A stretch of DNA of 41,815 nucleotides from Cellulomonas biazotea (lineage in GTDB: Bacteria; Actinomycetota; Actinomycetes; Actinomycetales; Cellulomonadaceae): positions 1 to 41,815 of the forward strand of contig NZ_BIMR01000016.1 in the NCBI RefSeq assembly GCF_004306155.1, in the 5' to 3' direction. This document shows, piece after piece, positions 7,160 to 15,925 of the stretch. Positions within the stretch are counted from its first letter, which is position 1, and each line of letters starts with the position of its first letter. The translations under genes and the position numbers were made by a program. The notes beneath the pieces are model-generated. The model searched no databases. It saw only the letters and a program-made list of their open reading frames with translations, and was not told where the DNA came from.

Positions 7160-9166
7160 TCAGTCCTCGACCGTCACCGCCGCCGCGAACTGGCTCGCGT
7201 ACAGCCGGGCGTAGGCCCCGTCGGCGGCGAGCAGCTCCTCGTGCGACCCGTGCTCGACGATCGACCCGTGCTCCATCACGAGGATGGTGTCGGCGTCGCG
7301 GATGGTCGACAGGCGGTGCGCGATGACGAACGACGTCCGCCCGGCCCGCAGGGCGTTCATCGCCTGCTGGACGAGCACCTCGGTGCGGGTGTCCACGGAC
7401 GAGGTGGCCTCGTCGAGGATGAGGATCGCGGGGTCGGCGAGGAACGCGCGGGCGATGGTGAGCAGCTGCTTCTCCCCCGCCGACACGTTGCCGCCCTCGT
7501 CGTCGACGACGGTGTCGTACCCGGCGGGCAGGGTGCGCACGAACCGGTCGACGTGCGTGGCCTGCGCGGCGGCGACGATCTGCTCGTGGGTCGCGGAGTC
7601 GACGCCGTAGGCGATGTTCTCGGCGAGGGTGCCGCCGAACAGCCAGGTGTCCTGCAGGACCATGCCCATCTGGGCGCGCAGCTCGTCGCGGGTGAGGTCG
7701 CGGGTGTCGACGCCGTCGAGCGTGATGCGGCCGTCGTCGACCTCGTAGAACCGCATGAGCAGGTTGACGAGGGTGGTCTTGCCGGCACCGGTGGGTCCGA
7801 CGATCGCGATGGTGGAGCCGGGCTCGGCGACGATCGACAGGTCGTCGATGAGGGGCTTGTCGGCCTCGTACCGGAAGGCGACGTGCTCGAAGGTGACGCG
7901 TCCGCGCACAGGCCGGTCGAGGGCGGTCGGCACCTGCGGGTCGGGCGTCTGCTCGGGTGCGTCGAGCAGCTCGAAGACCCGCTCGGCGGACGCGATGCCG
8001 GACTGCAGCAGGTTGGCCATGGACGCGATCTGCGTGATGGGCTGCGTGAACTGGCGGCTGTACTGGATGAACGCCTGGACGTCGCCGAGCGACATCGCGC
8101 CGGACGCGACCCGCAGCCCGCCGACGACGGCGACGATCAGGTAGTTGAGGTTCGCGAGGAACCCGAGCGCGGGCTGGATGATCCCGGAGATGTACTGCGC
8201 CTTGAAGCTGGCCTGGTAGAGGGCCTCGTTGCGCTCCTCGAACGTCGCGGCGGCCTCGCGCTGGCGTCCGAAGACGGTGACGAGGGCGTGCCCGGTGAAC
8301 ATCTCCTCGATGTGCGCGTTGAGCTTGCCGGTCCACGCCCACTGGTCGATGAACTGGGGGCGCGACCGCTTCGCGATGGTTCCCGCGACGACCACCGACG
8401 CGGGGACGGTGACGAGCGCGACCACGGCGAGCAGCGGCGAGATCCAGAACATCATCGCGAGCACGCCGATGACGGTGAGCACCGACGTGATGAGCTGCGA
8501 CAGCGTCTGCTGGAGCGACTGCGCGACGTTGTCGATGTCGTTGGTGACGCGGCTGAGCAGCTCGCCGCGCGGCTGGGAGTCGACGTAGGACAGCGGCAGG
8601 CGCGTGAGCTTGGCCTCGACGCGCTGGCGCAGCCGGTAGACGGTCCGCTGCACGACGCCGGCGGTGATCCGCCCCTGCAGCCAGCCGAACAGGAACGACC
8701 CGACGTAGATGAGCGCGACGACCACCAGGATGTTGCGCAGCTGCGTGAAGTCGACGCCCACGCCGGGCACGGCGTCGGTGCCGGAGAGCATGTCGGCGAG
8801 CTGGTCCTGACCCTGGGCGCGCAGCCCGGCGATCGCCTGGTCGAGCGTGAGCCCCGCGGGCAGCTGCTGGCCGATGATCCCGTTGAAGATCACGTTGGTC
8901 GCGTTGCCGAGCAGCTTGGGCCCGGTGACCGCGAGGACGACCGACGCGACGCCGAGCACGATGACGGCGACGAGCGGCACGCGCTCGGGGCGCAGCTCGC
9001 GCAGGAACCGGGCGCCGGACCCGCGGAAGTCCATCGACTTCTCGCCGGGCATGCCCATGCCGCCCATGGGGCCGGGGCCGCCGCGGGGCATGCGCTGCGG
9101 GGGTGCGGGACGGGCGGTCGGGACCGCCGGGTCGGCCGTGGGTGCCGGACGCTCCTGCGCGCTCAC
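7160..9166 (-). CDS. ABC exporter half-transporter, catalytically competent subunit
   Basis: 668 aa. A long N-terminal tail rich in Pro/Gly/Met (residues 1-50) precedes six membrane helices and an ATPase domain. Walker A is GPTGAGKTT at 457-465, the signature VSAGEK, Walker B ILILD with catalytic Glu586, and H-loop His617. It is a multidrug/lipid-type exporter half. GTG at 9166 overlaps the stop of the upstream partner by four bases (GTGA) and has GGAGGAGG upstream. With 9163-10908 it should form a heterodimer in which this subunit supplies the complete catalytic residues. Substrate unknown. Confidence 0.92.
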   Translation of the reverse strand: MSAQERPAPTADPAVPTARPAPPQRMPRGGPGPMGGMGMPGEKSMDFRGSGARFLRELRPERVPLVAVIVLGVASVVLAVTGPKLLGNATNVIFNGIIGQQLPAGLTLDQAIAGLRAQGQDQLADMLSGTDAVPGVGVDFTQLRNILVVVALIYVGSFLFGWLQGRITAGVVQRTVYRLRQRVEAKLTRLPLSYVDSQPRGELLSRVTNDIDNVAQSLQQTLSQLITSVLTVIGVLAMMFWISPLLAVVALVTVPASVVVAGTIAKRSRPQFIDQWAWTGKLNAHIEEMFTGHALVTVFGRQREAAATFEERNEALYQASFKAQYISGIIQPALGFLANLNYLIVAVVGGLRVASGAMSLGDVQAFIQYSRQFTQPITQIASMANLLQSGIASAERVFELLDAPEQTPDPQVPTALDRPVRGRVTFEHVAFRYEADKPLIDDLSIVAEPGSTIAIVGPTGAGKTTLVNLLMRFYEVDDGRITLDGVDTRDLTRDELRAQMGMVLQDTWLFGGTLAENIAYGVDSATHEQIVAAAQATHVDRFVRTLPAGYDTVVDDEGGNVSAGEKQLLTIARAFLADPAILILDEATSSVDTRTEVLVQQAMNALRAGRTSFVIAHRLSTIRDADTILVMEHGSIVEHGSHEELLAADGAYARLYASQFAAAVTVED

Positions 9167-10908
9167 GCCGCCTCCTCCGCGCTGACCTGCGAGTAGACGA
9201 TCTCGCGGTAGGTCTCCGACGACTCCAGCAGCTCGGCGTGCGTGCCGACGCCGACGACGGCGCCCTCCTCGAGGACGACGATCCGGTCGGCGTGCCGGAT
9301 GGTGGCGACGCGCTGCGCGACGACGATGACGGTCGCGTCGCGCGTCTCCGGGACGAGGGCCGCGCGCAGCGCCGCGTCGGTCGCGTAGTCGAGCGCGGAG
9401 AACGAGTCGTCGAACAGGTACACGTGCGGTCGTCTGACGAGGGCGCGCGCGATGGCGAGCCGTTGCCGCTGCCCGCCGGACACGTTGGTGCCGCCCTGGG
9501 CGATGGGGGCGTCGAGGCCGCCGGTGAGCTCCTCGACGAACCCGCGCGCCTGCGCGACCTCGAGGGCGTGCCACAGCTCGTCGTCGCTCGCGCCGGGGCG
9601 CCCGAACTCGAGGTTGGTCCGCACGGTGCCGGAGAACAGGTAGGGCTTCTGCGGGACGAGGCCGATCTGGGACCACAGCACGTCGGCATCGAGCTCGCGC
9701 ACGTCGACCCCGTCGATCAGCAGCGCGCCGCCGGTGACGTCGAACAGTCGTGGCACGAGGTTGAGCAGCGTCGTCTTGCCCGAGCCGGTCGACCCGATGA
9801 TGGCCGTCGTGCGGCCCGGCTCGGCGACCAGGTCGACGCCGTGCAGCACCGCCTGCTCGGCTCCGGGGTACCGGAACTCGACGCCGCGCAGCTCGACGAG
9901 CCCGGGCCGGGACGTCGGCCCCGACGGGAGCGGTACCGGCGCGGCCGGCGGTTCGACGGTCGTGGTCGTCGTCAGCACCTCGCCGATGCGCTCCGCGGAC
10001 ACCACGGCCCGCGGGAACATGACGAACATCATCGTCGACATCATGACCGCGACCAGGATGTACGCGATGTACGACAGGTAGGCGGTGAGCGCCCCGATCT
10101 CCATCTCCCCCGCGTCGACGCGCTGCCCGCCGAACCACAGCACCGCGACGCTCGTGAGGTTGAGCACGAGCATGACGGCCGGGAACATCAGCGCCATGAG
10201 CCGCCCGACGCGCAGCGACGTGTCGAACAGGTCGGTGTTGGCGGCGGCGAAACGCTCCTGCTCGCGCTCCTCGCGGACGAACGCCCGCACGACCCGGATG
10301 CCGCTGATCTGCTCGCGCAGCACCCGGTTGATCGCGTCGATCCGCTTCTGCATGGACCGGAAGTAGGGCACCATCCGCACGACGATGAGCGCGATGACGA
10401 CCGCGAGCGCGGGCACGGCGAACAGCAGGATCGCGGAGAGCCCGACGTCTTCCAGCAGCGCCATGACGACCCCGCCGACGAGCATGATCGGCGCGACGAT
10501 CATCAGCGTGAACGTCAGCAGCACGACCATCTGCACCTGCTGCACGTCGTTCGTGGTGCGCGTGATGAGCGTCGGCGCCCCGAACGTGCCGATCTCCTGC
10601 GCGGAGAACGTCTGGACGTGACCGAACAGCCGGCCGCGCAGGTCGCGCCCGAACGCCATGGCGGCCTTCGCCCCGAAGTAGACGGCGGCGACGGCGGCGA
10701 CGACCTGGACGAGGCTGACGGCGAGCATGATGCCGCCGAGCCGCAGGATCTGGGTGGTGTCGCCGGTGGCGACGCCGTCGTCGATGATCTGCGCGTTGAG
10801 GCTGGGCAGGTAGAGCGTCGCGGCGGTCTGCAGGACCTGCAGCACGACGACCGCGACGACGGCGGAACGGTAGGGCGCCAGATGGTGGCGCAGGAGCGTG
10901 ACGAGCAC
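9163..10908 (-). CDS. ABC exporter half-transporter, degenerate-site subunit
   Basis: 581 aa. Six membrane helices (about 10-300) are followed by an ATPase domain: Walker A GSTGSGKTT at 372-380, signature VSGGQ at 476-480, Walker B VYLFD at 496-500. The catalytic glutamate position is Asp501 and the H-loop histidine is replaced by Gln532, the degenerate pattern known for heterodimeric exporters such as TM287/288 and BmrCD. GTG at 10908 was chosen for the GGGAGAG site 6 nt upstream; the open frame runs well beyond it into the stomatin gene region. Cotranscribed and coupled with 7160-9166. Confidence 0.92.
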   Translation of the reverse strand: MLVTLLRHHLAPYRSAVVAVVVLQVLQTAATLYLPSLNAQIIDDGVATGDTTQILRLGGIMLAVSLVQVVAAVAAVYFGAKAAMAFGRDLRGRLFGHVQTFSAQEIGTFGAPTLITRTTNDVQQVQMVVLLTFTLMIVAPIMLVGGVVMALLEDVGLSAILLFAVPALAVVIALIVVRMVPYFRSMQKRIDAINRVLREQISGIRVVRAFVREEREQERFAAANTDLFDTSLRVGRLMALMFPAVMLVLNLTSVAVLWFGGQRVDAGEMEIGALTAYLSYIAYILVAVMMSTMMFVMFPRAVVSAERIGEVLTTTTTVEPPAAPVPLPSGPTSRPGLVELRGVEFRYPGAEQAVLHGVDLVAEPGRTTAIIGSTGSGKTTLLNLVPRLFDVTGGALLIDGVDVRELDADVLWSQIGLVPQKPYLFSGTVRTNLEFGRPGASDDELWHALEVAQARGFVEELTGGLDAPIAQGGTNVSGGQRQRLAIARALVRRPHVYLFDDSFSALDYATDAALRAALVPETRDATVIVVAQRVATIRHADRIVVLEEGAVVGVGTHAELLESSETYREIVYSQVSAEEAA

Positions 10909-11038
10909 GAGCAGCTCTCCCGGGGGTCGGGCGGAGGCGGTGCCGTGCGCCGTCAGTCCGCACTCGCACGCTAGGCCCGGTCCCTTGCCCGGGCCAACGG
11001 GTAATCGAGGCGTGTCGCGCCGTTTCGCCGCAAGCGAA

Positions 11039-11068
11039 GACCCCGGGAGGACGGTGCCTCCCGGGGTC
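11039..11068 (-). terminator. Terminator of nfeD-stomatin operon
   Basis: 12-bp perfect stem (11039-11050 with 11057-11068, 6-nt loop) 12 bases after the stomatin stop on the minus strand, followed there by TTCGCTT. Confidence 0.72.
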
Positions 11069-11080
11069 GTCGTGGTCGCG

Positions 11081-12265
11081 TCAGTCGCCCGTGGTGGGCT
11101 CCTGCGGCGGTGCCGGATCGGCGTGCGGCTTGCGTAGCGGCGGCGGCACGGCGCCGCCCCCGGGGCGCTGACCGAGCTCGACGCCCGGGTCGAACGGGCG
11201 TCCGCTGAGGGTGCCGGCGCTCGTCGCGTCCGCCGTCGCGGCGGCCGACTCCGCACGGGCCTCGGCGAGCGCGACGGCCGGGTCGGTGAGCGCCGTGGGC
11301 GGCAGGTCGTCCCCGAGCGGCGACGTCCCGACGGGGCGGGCCGTGTCGTCGACCGCACCGCCGTCGCCACCGAGCGGCGCACCGAAGCCGCGGGCGAGCT
11401 GCCCGAGCGCCCCGGTGAGCTCCGACGGCAGGAACCACATCTTGTTCGACGGGCTCGCGGCGATCTTCGGCAGCGTCTGCAGGTACTGGTAGGCGAGCAG
11501 CTTGGGGTCGGCGTCGCCGCGGTGGACGGCGTCGAAGACCTGGAGGATCGCCCGCGCCTCGCCCTCGGCGGTGAGGATCGCCGACTGCGCGTTGCCCTCG
11601 GCACGCAGGATCGACGCCTGCTTCTCGCCCTCGGCGGTGAGGATCTGCGACTGCTTGACGCCCTCGGCCGTGAGGATCGCGGCACGACGGTCACGCTCGG
11701 CGCGCATCTGCTGCTCCATCGAGCCCTTGATGCTGTCCGGCGGGTCGATGGACTTGAGCTCGACGCGGTTGACGCGCACGCCCCAGCGGCCGGTCGCCTC
11801 GTCGAGCACGCCGCGCAGCTGGCCGTTGATCTGGTCGCGGCTCGTCAGCGTCTGCTCGAGGTCCATCGAGCCGACGACGTTGCGGAGCGTCGTCACCGTG
11901 AGCTGCTCGATGCCGGTGATGTAGTTCGCGATCTCGTACACGGCCGACTTCGGGTCGGTGACCTGGAAGTAGATGACCGTGTCGATGCTGACGACCAGGT
12001 TGTCGGAGGTGATGACGGGCTGCGGCGGGAACGACACGACCTGCTCGCGCAGGTCGACGCCGGCGCGCACGCGGTCGACGAACGGGATGAGCAGGTGCAG
12101 CCCGGCGTCGAGCGTGCGGGAGTAGCGGCCGAGGCGCTCGACGATGATCGCGACCGTCTGCGGCACGATCCGCACGGAGCGGACGAGCGCGACGACGACG
12201 AAGAGCAGGACGAGGCCGAGCACGAGGTACAGGGCGATCTGCCCGACGTTCGTCGTGTCTTCCAT
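11081..12265 (-). CDS. SPFH/Band 7 (stomatin/paraslipin) membrane protein
   Basis: 394 aa. One N-terminal membrane helix (about 9-30) leads into an SPFH domain (about 30-200; VPQTVAIIVERLGRY and SIDTVIYFQVTD are typical). A helical region follows with four near-repeats of ILTAEGxxQ (about 210-250), the likely oligomerisation segment, then a Pro-rich tail. Stomatin/paraslipin proteins form large membrane rings, usually with an NfeD partner, which is encoded 52 bp upstream here. ATG at 12265 has AGGAGG 5-6 nt upstream. Role in membrane microdomain or protease control is inferred from the family. Confidence 0.93.
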   Translation of the reverse strand: MEDTTNVGQIALYLVLGLVLLFVVVALVRSVRIVPQTVAIIVERLGRYSRTLDAGLHLLIPFVDRVRAGVDLREQVVSFPPQPVITSDNLVVSIDTVIYFQVTDPKSAVYEIANYITGIEQLTVTTLRNVVGSMDLEQTLTSRDQINGQLRGVLDEATGRWGVRVNRVELKSIDPPDSIKGSMEQQMRAERDRRAAILTAEGVKQSQILTAEGEKQASILRAEGNAQSAILTAEGEARAILQVFDAVHRGDADPKLLAYQYLQTLPKIAASPSNKMWFLPSELTGALGQLARGFGAPLGGDGGAVDDTARPVGTSPLGDDLPPTALTDPAVALAEARAESAAATADATSAGTLSGRPFDPGVELGQRPGGGAVPPPLRKPHADPAPPQEPTTGD

Positions 12266-12317
12266 GGAACCTCCTGGGGTGCTGCCGACCGTGGCCGGCG
12301 CGGGGGCGGTCGGGCGG

Positions 12318-12791
12318 TCAGTGCGCCGGGGCGGCGGTGCCCGGCAGTGGTGGCTGGCCGGCGCCCACCGCGGCGACGACGGCGGTGGCCCCCTCGATGC
12401 GGGCGACGCGCACGGGCGTCCCGGGTCCGATCGCGGTGCCCGCCTCCGCGCGGGCGCTCCACACCTCGCCCGCGAGCTTCACGCGGCCGCCCTCGACGGT
12501 GACGGTCGACATGACGACCGCCTCGCGGCCCACGAGCGCCGCGGTGTTGGTCTCGACGAGGGGCTGGCGCCCGCGCAGGTGGCGCAGCAGCCAGGGACGC
12601 AGGGTGAACAGGAGCAGCGCGGCCGTCACGCAGGCGACGACGATCTGCACGGGGACGGAGGCACCGAGACCGGCGGCCAGACCACCGGCGAGCGCACCGC
12701 CGGCGAACATCACGAGCACGAGGTCGAGCGACAGCATCTCGAGGATGCCGAGCACGAGCGCCCCGCTGATCCACCACAGCCAGTCCGCCAT
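12318..12791 (-). CDS. NfeD-like membrane protein
   Basis: 157 aa. Short NfeD form: two or three membrane helices (about 5-65) and a C-terminal OB-fold domain (about 85-145) with the family core LVGREAVV...GRVKLAGEVWSARA. NfeD proteins are obligate neighbours and partners of stomatin/SPFH proteins. First gene of the operon with 11081-12265. ATG at 12791 has GGAGGG upstream. Confidence 0.92.
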   Translation of the reverse strand: MADWLWWISGALVLGILEMLSLDLVLVMFAGGALAGGLAAGLGASVPVQIVVACVTAALLLFTLRPWLLRHLRGRQPLVETNTAALVGREAVVMSTVTVEGGRVKLAGEVWSARAEAGTAIGPGTPVRVARIEGATAVVAAVGAGQPPLPGTAAPAH

Positions 12792-12843
12792 CGGGCTGCC
12801 CTCCGGTCGGGCGCGGCCGTCCGGGAGACCGCGCTGTACACCG

Positions 12844-12849
12844 ATCCTA
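12844..12849 (-). promoter_or_regulatory. Possible -10 element of nfeD operon
   Basis: TAGGAT on the minus strand in the 131-bp gap between nfeD and the ABC ATPase gene, giving a leader of about 45 nt. No convincing -35 was seen. Confidence 0.35.
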
Positions 12850-12922
12850 GACGATCACTTTGCTTTCGCGTGGGGTATCGGTGGACGCGCCGCGGTGCCG
12901 CCGACGTGCGGACGGACGCCCG

Positions 12923-13711
12923 TCAGCCCTGCGCAGCGCGCGCCGACCAGCGGTTGCCGACGCGCTCGACGACCAGGTCGAGACCGAACGCGCCCGACAG
13001 GTTCTCCGCCGTGAGGACGTCCTCGACGGGACCCGCCGCGTGCACCTGGCCGTCGCGCAGGAGCAGCAGGTGCGTGAAGCCCGGGGGCACCTCCTCGACG
13101 TGGTGGGTCACCAGCACGAGCACGGGCGAGCGCGGGTCGCCGGCGAGCTCCGCGAGCGCCGCGACGAGCTCCTCGCGGCCCCCGAGGTCGAGCCCGGCGG
13201 CCGGCTCGTCGAGCAGCAGCAGCTCGGGGTCCGTCATGAGCGAGCGCGCGATCTGGACGCGCTTGCGCTCACCCTCGCTCAGGGTGCCGAAGTACCGGTC
13301 GGCGAGCCGCTCGACGCCGAACGCCCGCAGCAGGTCCGCCGCGCGCTGCTCGTCGAGCTCCTCGTACGACTCGCGCCAGCGGCCCGTCACGCCGTACGCG
13401 GCGGTGAGGACGACGTCGCGCACGGTCTCGCCCGACGGGATCCGGTCCGCGAGCGCGGCGCTCGACAGCCCGATCCGCGGCCGCAGCTCGAAGACGTCGA
13501 CCTGCCCGAGCCGCTCGCCCAGCAGCTCCGCCGAGCCCTGCGTCGGGTGCATCCGGCCCGAGGCGACCTGCAGCAGCGTCGTCTTGCCGGCGCCGTTGCG
13601 GCCGAGGACGACCCACCGCTCCCCCTCGCGGACCGTCCACGAGACCTCGTCGAGGATCGTCGTCGAGCCCCGCCGGATCGTCACGGCCTGCAGGTCGAGC
13701 ACGTCGGTCAT
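12923..13711 (-). CDS. Orphan ABC transporter ATP-binding protein
   Basis: 262 aa. One ABC ATPase domain: Walker A GRNGAGKTT, signature LSEGERKRVQIA, Walker B LLLLDEPAAGLD, H-loop THHVEE. The sequence style is that of iron/metal-complex or ModF-like ATPases. No permease or binding protein is adjacent, so a transport role is uncertain; it may be a regulatory or housekeeping ATPase. The ATG at 13711 lacks a Shine-Dalgarno but has TAGGGT 7 nt upstream, indicating a leaderless mRNA. Confidence 0.88.
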   Translation of the reverse strand: MTDVLDLQAVTIRRGSTTILDEVSWTVREGERWVVLGRNGAGKTTLLQVASGRMHPTQGSAELLGERLGQVDVFELRPRIGLSSAALADRIPSGETVRDVVLTAAYGVTGRWRESYEELDEQRAADLLRAFGVERLADRYFGTLSEGERKRVQIARSLMTDPELLLLDEPAAGLDLGGREELVAALAELAGDPRSPVLVLVTHHVEEVPPGFTHLLLLRDGQVHAAGPVEDVLTAENLSGAFGLDLVVERVGNRWSARAAQG

Positions 13712-13718
13712 GGGGACG

Positions 13719-13724
13719 ACCCTA
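13719..13724 (-). promoter_or_regulatory. -10 element, leaderless start of orphan ABC ATPase
   Basis: TAGGGT on the minus strand, 7 nt upstream of the ATG at 13711. Confidence 0.5.
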
Positions 13725-13799
13725 ACCGTCGGGACGAAGGTCCTCGTCGCACTCCGGCGGGTCGCCCGGCGTGGCCTCGGTCACGTGCCTCACGAGCCC

Positions 13800-13805
13800 T
13801 ACGGT
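13800..13805 (+). promoter_or_regulatory. -10 element, leaderless start of 256-aa gene
   Basis: TACGGT 6 nt upstream of GTG at 13812. GGAG in the spacer is too close to serve well as a ribosome site. Confidence 0.45.
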
Positions 13806-13811
13806 GGAGCC

Positions 13812-14582
13812 GTGACGACGCTCGACCTGCCCCGCTCCGTCCTGCTCGCCCTGTGGCTCGCCCAGGACGGCGTGGACCGGACGGCGCTCGCGCGCGCCGT
13901 GCAGGCCGACGACGAGCCGCACACCGTCCGGGCCGCCGTCGACGGGGACGACCACGTCGACGGGCCCTTGTCGCTACTGCTCGACGTGTGTGGTCCCGGC
14001 GCTCGGGACGTCGCGGCCCTCGTCCCGGCACCCGGCGACGCGTCGGCCGCACCACCGGCCGTGAGCGCGGCCGCGACGATCGCGGGCGAGGCGGTCCTCG
14101 TGCGCAGCGACCTGGCGTGCGTCGCGGCCGTCCCCGACGTCGAGCGGTTCGGCTCCGACCTGGAGCCGGGCCACCTGGTCACGTGGGAGGTGCACGGCGT
14201 GGCCGACTGGCGCACGTCGGTCCTCGCCAACGCGGGGTCGCTCGCCGACGCCGAGCGCGAGCTCCGGCAGGGGCTCGTCGACGCGACCGAGGCGCTGGTG
14301 CGGCTCGACGTCGCCCGCTGGCGGCCCGACGCGGCCGAGCAGATCGCGACGCTGCGGGACACCGACCTGCCGGCGTGGCGGCTGCCCGCGGGCCTCGAGG
14401 GGCGCCGCGTGCGGGTGCTCGCGTCCGCGGCCCGCCTGCGCCGGATCGTGGCGCTCGCGACGCAGGACGACGGCGGTGCGGTCAACCTGTGGCAGGCGGA
14501 CCAGCGCTCGACGGCGCTGCGCGAGGTCGACCGCGTCGCGCGGCGCGCGATGGCGGCCGCGGCGACGACGATCGCGGTCTGA
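13812..14582 (+). CDS. Conserved actinobacterial-type protein of unknown function
   Basis: 256 aa, soluble, acidic and alanine-rich. It begins TTLDLPRSVLLALWLAQDG, a helix-turn pattern that could be winged-helix-like, and contains VTWEVHGVADWRTSVLANAGSL and a C-terminal helix. No catalytic motif or membrane segment is seen and I do not recognise a named family. It is divergent from the orphan ABC ATPase with 100 bp between the starts and ends 6 bp before the convergent glgA stop. The GTG start fits a leaderless promoter. Confidence 0.75.
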   Translation: MTTLDLPRSVLLALWLAQDGVDRTALARAVQADDEPHTVRAAVDGDDHVDGPLSLLLDVCGPGARDVAALVPAPGDASAAPPAVSAAATIAGEAVLVRSDLACVAAVPDVERFGSDLEPGHLVTWEVHGVADWRTSVLANAGSLADAERELRQGLVDATEALVRLDVARWRPDAAEQIATLRDTDLPAWRLPAGLEGRRVRVLASAARLRRIVALATQDDGGAVNLWQADQRSTALREVDRVARRAMAAAATTIAV

Positions 14583-14588
14583 GGCCCG

Positions 14589-15815
14589 TCAGCCGAGGAC
14601 GTCGCGGTAGACGGTGAGCGTCCGCTCCCCGATCGCGTCCCACGAGAAGTGGTCCTCGACGCGCCGCCGTGCGGCCTGCCCCCACGCCGCGGCGCGCGCG
14701 GGGTCCTGCACGAGGCCGGTGAGGGCGTCCGCGAGGTCGCCGACGAACCGGTCGGGGTCGACGGGTGTGCCGGTGCCGTCCTGGACCTGGTCGATCGGCA
14801 CGAGCGTGCCGGTGACGCCGTCGACGATGACCTCGGGGATGCCGCCCGTGGCGGTGCCGACGACGGGCAGGCCGACGGCCATCGCCTCGAGGTTGACGAT
14901 CCCGAGCGGCTCGTAGACCGACGGGCAGACGAACACCGTGCCGTGCGACAGGATCGCGACGACGTCCTTCCGGGGCAGCATCCGGTCGATCCACACGACG
15001 CCGGACCGCTTCTCCCGGAGCTGGTCGACGAGCCCGGCGACCTCCTGCGCGATCTGCGGCGTGTCGGGCGCGCCCGCGCACAGCACGAGCTGCACGTCGG
15101 CGGGCAGCCGCTCCGCGGCGCGCAGGAAGTAGGGCAGGCCCTTCTGCCGCGTGATCCGCCCGACGAAGACGACGGCCGGGCGGGTGGGGTCGATGCCGAG
15201 GGCCCGGACGGTCGCCTCGGCCTGCGCGCGGTCCTCGTCGCTCTCGGGGCGCCGCCAGCCGTCGAGGTCGATGCCGTTGTGCACGACGTGCACGCGGCTC
15301 GGGTCGACCGCCGGGTAGGACCGCAGGATGTCCTGGCGCATGCCGCCGCTCACGGCGATGACGGCTGCGGCCGCCTCGTAGGCGGTCTTCTCCGCCCAGC
15401 TCGAGATCGCGTACCCGCCGCCGAGCTGCTCGGCCTTCCAGGGCCGCAGCGGCTCGAGGCTGTGCGCGGTCAGGACGTGCGGGACGCCGTGCAGCAGCGA
15501 CGCGAGGTGCCCGCCGAGGTTGGCGTACCAGGTGTGCGAGTGCACGAGGTCGCTCGCGACGCCGTCCGCGCCCACGCGCCCGACGGCGTCGACCATCTCG
15601 AGGTCGACGCCGAAGGTCTGCAGGGCCGGGTTCGCCTGCTCGAGGCCGCCGGGGACGGTGTACCCCAGGACCCCGGGCTCGTCGCGCGGGCCGTCGAAGC
15701 AGTGCACCCGGACGTCGACCTTCGCGCGGAGCACGCGGGACAGGCCCGCGACGTGGACCCCGGCACCGCCGTACACGTGGGGCGGGTACTCGCGGGTCAG
15801 CAGGTCGACACGCAC
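14589..15815 (-). CDS. glgA: Glycogen synthase / maltose-1-phosphate synthase, GT4
   Basis: 408 aa. GT4 GT-B glycosyltransferase: N-terminal half with REYPPHVYGGAGVHV and HSHTWYANLGG; C-terminal half with donor loop GRITRQKGLPYF and the E-x7-E motif EPLGIVNLE. In actinobacteria this glgC-linked enzyme corresponds to mycobacterial GlgA/GlgM (Rv1212c), which uses ADP-glucose to make maltose-1-phosphate or extend glycogen; sequence alone cannot separate the two activities. GTG at 15815 has GGAGG 6 nt upstream; the open frame runs 45 codons further without support. Divergent from glgC, as in mycobacteria. Confidence 0.92.
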   Translation of the reverse strand: MRVDLLTREYPPHVYGGAGVHVAGLSRVLRAKVDVRVHCFDGPRDEPGVLGYTVPGGLEQANPALQTFGVDLEMVDAVGRVGADGVASDLVHSHTWYANLGGHLASLLHGVPHVLTAHSLEPLRPWKAEQLGGGYAISSWAEKTAYEAAAAVIAVSGGMRQDILRSYPAVDPSRVHVVHNGIDLDGWRRPESDEDRAQAEATVRALGIDPTRPAVVFVGRITRQKGLPYFLRAAERLPADVQLVLCAGAPDTPQIAQEVAGLVDQLREKRSGVVWIDRMLPRKDVVAILSHGTVFVCPSVYEPLGIVNLEAMAVGLPVVGTATGGIPEVIVDGVTGTLVPIDQVQDGTGTPVDPDRFVGDLADALTGLVQDPARAAAWGQAARRRVEDHFSWDAIGERTLTVYRDVLG

Positions 15816-15862
15816 CGGGGACCTCCACCGTCGGGGCCGGTCGACGACCGGCTCTGCGCGAC

Positions 15863-15868
15863 ACGCTA
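15863..15868 (-). promoter_or_regulatory. Possible -10 element of glgA
   Basis: TAGCGT on the minus strand in the 110-bp glgA/glgC intergenic region, giving a leader of about 40 nt that includes the Shine-Dalgarno. Confidence 0.4.
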
Positions 15869-15913
15869 GCGCGAGACGGGCCGCTCGCCTCGCCGCGGTG
15901 CCACCCGGGGGCC

Positions 15914-15919
15914 TAGGGT
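15914..15919 (+). promoter_or_regulatory. -10 element, leaderless start of glgC
   Basis: TAGGGT 6 nt upstream of the glgC ATG; no ribosome site is present. Confidence 0.55.
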
Positions 15920-15925
15920 CGTCGC

